From contig JBMFIQ010000069.1 of assembly GCA_049976245.1 (NCBI GenBank), positions 1 through 7,449 on the forward strand: a stretch of 7,449 nt of DNA, in the 5' to 3' direction. Each line of letters opens with the position of its first letter. The stretch's first letter is position 1. The notes beneath the pieces are model-generated. The model saw nothing but the letters and a program-made list of their open reading frames with translations. It was not told the origin of the DNA and ran no database searches. Source of the DNA: Microbacter sp049976245 (GTDB lineage: Bacteria > Bacteroidota > Bacteroidia > Bacteroidales > Paludibacteraceae). Below are positions 5,496 through 7,449 of this stretch, in pieces. Made by a program: the position numbers and the translations under genes.

Positions 5496-6875
5496 ATGAT
5501 GTTTCAAGAAACAAGATCCATGTTTAATCTTCAAAAAGCAAATGATCAAGAGCCGATGAAATTGTTGATTTATACTCCCTACATCACAACACGCATTCAA
5601 TACGTGGTGAATTATCTATTTGTGGATTATTTGCAATGGGAATGCAGGTTGACGGAGTCCATAAGTGATCTTCATGCTTACGATGGCTTGAAATTAGCTT
5701 ATGCGACAACACCTGTGGAGCATGTTAAACGGATTTGGCAGCACCCGCTATTGCTTGAACAAACCGTCAGACCACAAACCATTGACTTGTTTGAATGGGA
5801 AAACGGTTTGCCGGCGTTTTTCAAAACAGACGATGCCGATACTTTTATCCCTTTTGATCTCTTTGCTGCTTCTTTTTATCTTTTGACTCGTTACGAAGAG
5901 TATATTTCCAACGAAACCGATCGTTTTGGTCGTTTTAAACCGGAACAATCCACTGCTTTTCGCGGTGGATTTCTGAAACGCCCGTTGGTGAATCATTGGA
6001 TGGTGCATTTGTCCAAAAAACTGACCGGTGAGGATGACTTCGAGGCCTGTTCGTCCAGAAGATTTTCCTATTTGGCGACGTATGACATTGATCATGCTTT
6101 CTTGTTTCGACATAAAGGAATTTACATGAACCTTGGGGGATTCTTGAAAGATTTAAGCAAAGGAAATCTTAAGCAAAGCAAGCATCGATTGTTGACCGTC
6201 AGCCGTTTTCAGAAGGATCCTTACGATGCATACGATTTTTTGTTTACGCTCAACAAACGTTTTAAGCTCAATCCTTATTATTTCATTCTTTGCGCCGAGA
6301 AACGAAGCAAATACGATCGAAACATACCGCTTGCCAACAAGGCTTTTGACCGATTGCTGAATCGTTTGAAACAACACGGCATCATTGGATTGCACCCGTC
6401 GTTTATGGCCGGCAACAACCTTTCCATGATTGATACGGAAAAGAAATCGCTCGAAAGTGCCATTCAACTACCCGTTAGATGGAGCAGACAACATTTTCTG
6501 TTGCTAAAATTTCCCGATACCTATCGTGCTTTGGAGGCTTCGGGCATCACCACCGATTTTACAATGGGCTATGCTGCTTATCCCGGTTTTCGTGCTTCCG
6601 TCAGTACCGCATACCTCTTTTTTGATTTGCCGCGCAATCGAGTTACTTCATTGCGCATTCAACCATTTGCCTACATGGATGCTACGCTTCACGACTATTT
6701 GAATCTTTCACCGCAAGAGGCTGAAGCTGTCATTCGAGGATTGATTGACGAGGTAAAAGCCGTGCGTGGGGAGTTTGTGAGCCTTTGGCATAACAATGCA
6801 TTGTCCAATCATGGAAAATGGTGCGGTTGGAAAGCTGTTTATTATCACTCCTTGCGTTACGCTTTGGAAAAATAG
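5496..6875 (+). CDS. Divergent polysaccharide deacetylase-family protein
   Basis: The 459-residue protein resembles Bacteroidota proteins annotated as polysaccharide deacetylase family, with an extra N-terminal domain (residues about 22-170, known as DUF7033 in relatives). The catalytic-type half begins near residue 190. TYDIDHAF (195-202), with Asp197 and Asp199, stands where NodB-like enzymes have TFDD. IIGLHPSF (296-303), with His300, is motif-2-like. Further conserved blocks are SRQHFL (330-335), PDTYRALEASGI, DFTMGYA, GFRAS and LWHNNALSN near 430-438. The usual HxxxH of NodB motif 2 is not evident, so deacetylase activity is uncertain. Relatives occur in cell-surface polysaccharide loci, but only the EXPERA gene is its near neighbour here. 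There is no signal peptide, so it is probably cytoplasmic. The start is uncertain. ATG 5496 has AAAGG upstream, whereas ATG 5556 (MKLLIYTPYIT) matches where most homologues begin as I recall them. Choosing 5556 would remove 20 unconserved residues. Confidence 0.8.
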   Translation: MMFQETRSMFNLQKANDQEPMKLLIYTPYITTRIQYVVNYLFVDYLQWECRLTESISDLHAYDGLKLAYATTPVEHVKRIWQHPLLLEQTVRPQTIDLFEWENGLPAFFKTDDADTFIPFDLFAASFYLLTRYEEYISNETDRFGRFKPEQSTAFRGGFLKRPLVNHWMVHLSKKLTGEDDFEACSSRRFSYLATYDIDHAFLFRHKGIYMNLGGFLKDLSKGNLKQSKHRLLTVSRFQKDPYDAYDFLFTLNKRFKLNPYYFILCAEKRSKYDRNIPLANKAFDRLLNRLKQHGIIGLHPSFMAGNNLSMIDTEKKSLESAIQLPVRWSRQHFLLLKFPDTYRALEASGITTDFTMGYAAYPGFRASVSTAYLFFDLPRNRVTSLRIQPFAYMDATLHDYLNLSPQEAEAVIRGLIDEVKAVRGEFVSLWHNNALSNHGKWCGWKAVYYHSLRYALEK

Positions 6876-7150
6876 CGATGCTTGGCTTGTTGCTTGCCAC
6901 ATCTTTTTTCTTTTGCGCATAGTTTTTCTCAACTTCGCCTAACGATGCTTGATTGGTGTCTGACAGTGTGAATTGATTGTTTGAATTTGATGATCAATGG
7001 TTTTTGCTTCTAAATGCGATTCCTCCCTTTGCTTCTGTTGATCAATTTGCAGTACCGTTTTTTTTGCTTGAGTTCACACGAATCTTTTAAATATTTATTT
7101 TTTATCCTAAAATCATTTTTAGATGCTAACTTTATGAGCAAAATAAGTTA

Positions 7151-7167
7151 AAACAATATCATTGTTT
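7151..7167. repeat. Perfect 7-bp inverted repeat with 3-base spacer
   Basis: AAACAAT (7151-7157), spacer ATC, then ATTGTTT (7161-7167). It could be a small hairpin or a binding site for a dimeric regulator. AT-rich sequence makes chance occurrence plausible, and no gene start lies next to it. Confidence 0.3.
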
Positions 7168-7402
7168 CTTTCACTTCCGATCAATTGAAACGAGTTCAAT
7201 CCGATTTTTACAAATCAAGGATAGACAATTGTCATGCCTGCGATGTGATATGCCAACTATGTATGGCTGCATTACCCAAACGTACTTACATAACACTAAA
7301 AAAAGAGTCATTAAAATTTTAAGATCAAGAGAATGATTATTTGAGCTGAATTCAACATCTTTAGTTTTAAAATTAATTCAACTTTCGCATGTTCATTACA
7401 AT

Positions 7403-7449
7403 GGGCTTCCGCCCCTGTGACCCTGACTTACTTTTTGTCCCCGCAAGCG
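7403..7449. other. GC-rich edge with hairpin-like sequence
   Basis: Base composition changes sharply near 7385. GGGC-TTCC-GCCC (7403-7414) is a compact 4-bp hairpin. The window ends in CCCCGC-AA-GCG, which looks like the left arm and start of the right arm of a second hairpin cut by the window edge. The segment is also open on both strands: on + from the ATG at 7389 to the end, and on - from 7448 to a stop at 7373-7375. It may be an intergenic repeat of a kind common in Bacteroidota genomes, or the edge of another gene. Confidence 0.25.

Larger units (their letters stand above)
6876..7449. other. 574-base stretch without a supported gene
   Basis: This AT-rich tail has no reading frame with family resemblance. 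The longest open stretch on the + strand ends at the TGA at 7334-7336. Its first ATG is at 7250 (28 codons, basic C-terminus), and nothing supports it as a gene. Short inverted repeats occur: 6972-6977/6993-6998, 7107-7112/7117-7122, 7151-7157/7161-7167, 7185-7190/7196-7201 (imperfect boundaries) and the palindrome GACAATTGTC at 7224-7233. None combines a GC-rich stem with a T run, so I see no convincing terminator for the deacetylase-family gene. I recognised no tRNA or rRNA. Confidence 0.6.

Noticed and set aside
7119..7216. Minus-strand 31-codon stretch reading like protein (FVKIGLNSFQLIGSE)
   Set aside because: It has no start codon, is preceded by an in-frame stop, and shows no family resemblance.
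7277..7284. Perfect minus-strand TACGTTTG -7 box
   Set aside because: No -33 element lies at the right spacing and no minus-strand gene lies downstream.
1..7449. CRISPR array, insertion sequence, tRNA or rRNA genes
   Set aside because: I found no regularly spaced repeats, transposase motifs, terminal inverted repeats flanking a gene, or tRNA/rRNA-like sequence on either strand.

Overview
The window looks like chromosomal DNA from a member of the Bacteroidota. Three observations support this. The 688-2547 product belongs to an Ig-like lipoprotein type that I know only from that phylum. At least one promoter fits the Bacteroidota pattern (TTTG, then TAnnTTTG). Most start codons lack a clear Shine-Dalgarno sequence. 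All convincing genes lie on the + strand. I cannot place the organism more precisely; Bacteroidales is a guess.

Layout. (1) Positions 1-50 hold a strong intrinsic terminator that closes a + strand transcription unit lying to the left. (2) Positions 79-504 hold a remnant of a dynamin-family GTPase: the P-loop and switch I region are intact, then the reading decays and stops before the G3 motif. (3) A good promoter at 626-655 precedes a 619-residue outer-surface lipoprotein with Ig-like domains. (4) A second promoter near 2637-2667 precedes a tight two-gene selenium operon. It consists of mnmH (selU, tRNA 2-selenouridine synthase) and, 3 bases later, selD (selenophosphate synthase). SelD makes the selenophosphate that MnmH uses, so the pair is self-consistent as a wobble-uridine selenation module. 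No selenocysteine genes are in the window, and SelD itself uses cysteine. (5) After 176 bases comes a pair separated by 8 bases. The first gene is a four-helix membrane protein of the EXPERA (emopamil-binding protein/TMEM97) superfamily. The second is a divergent NodB-like polysaccharide deacetylase-family protein. (6) The last 574 bases hold no gene I can support; they contain short inverted repeats and some open but unconvincing reading frames.

The most unusual item is the bacterial EXPERA protein at 4990-5487. It aligns almost without gaps to human TMEM97 (sigma-2 receptor) through the DPL-x3-PPxW block and the last two helices, and it keeps both aspartates linked to ligand binding there. 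The next most interesting items are the decayed dynamin gene and a possible two-state RNA structure over the mnmH start codon. I did not find a clear multi-gene system of an undescribed type.
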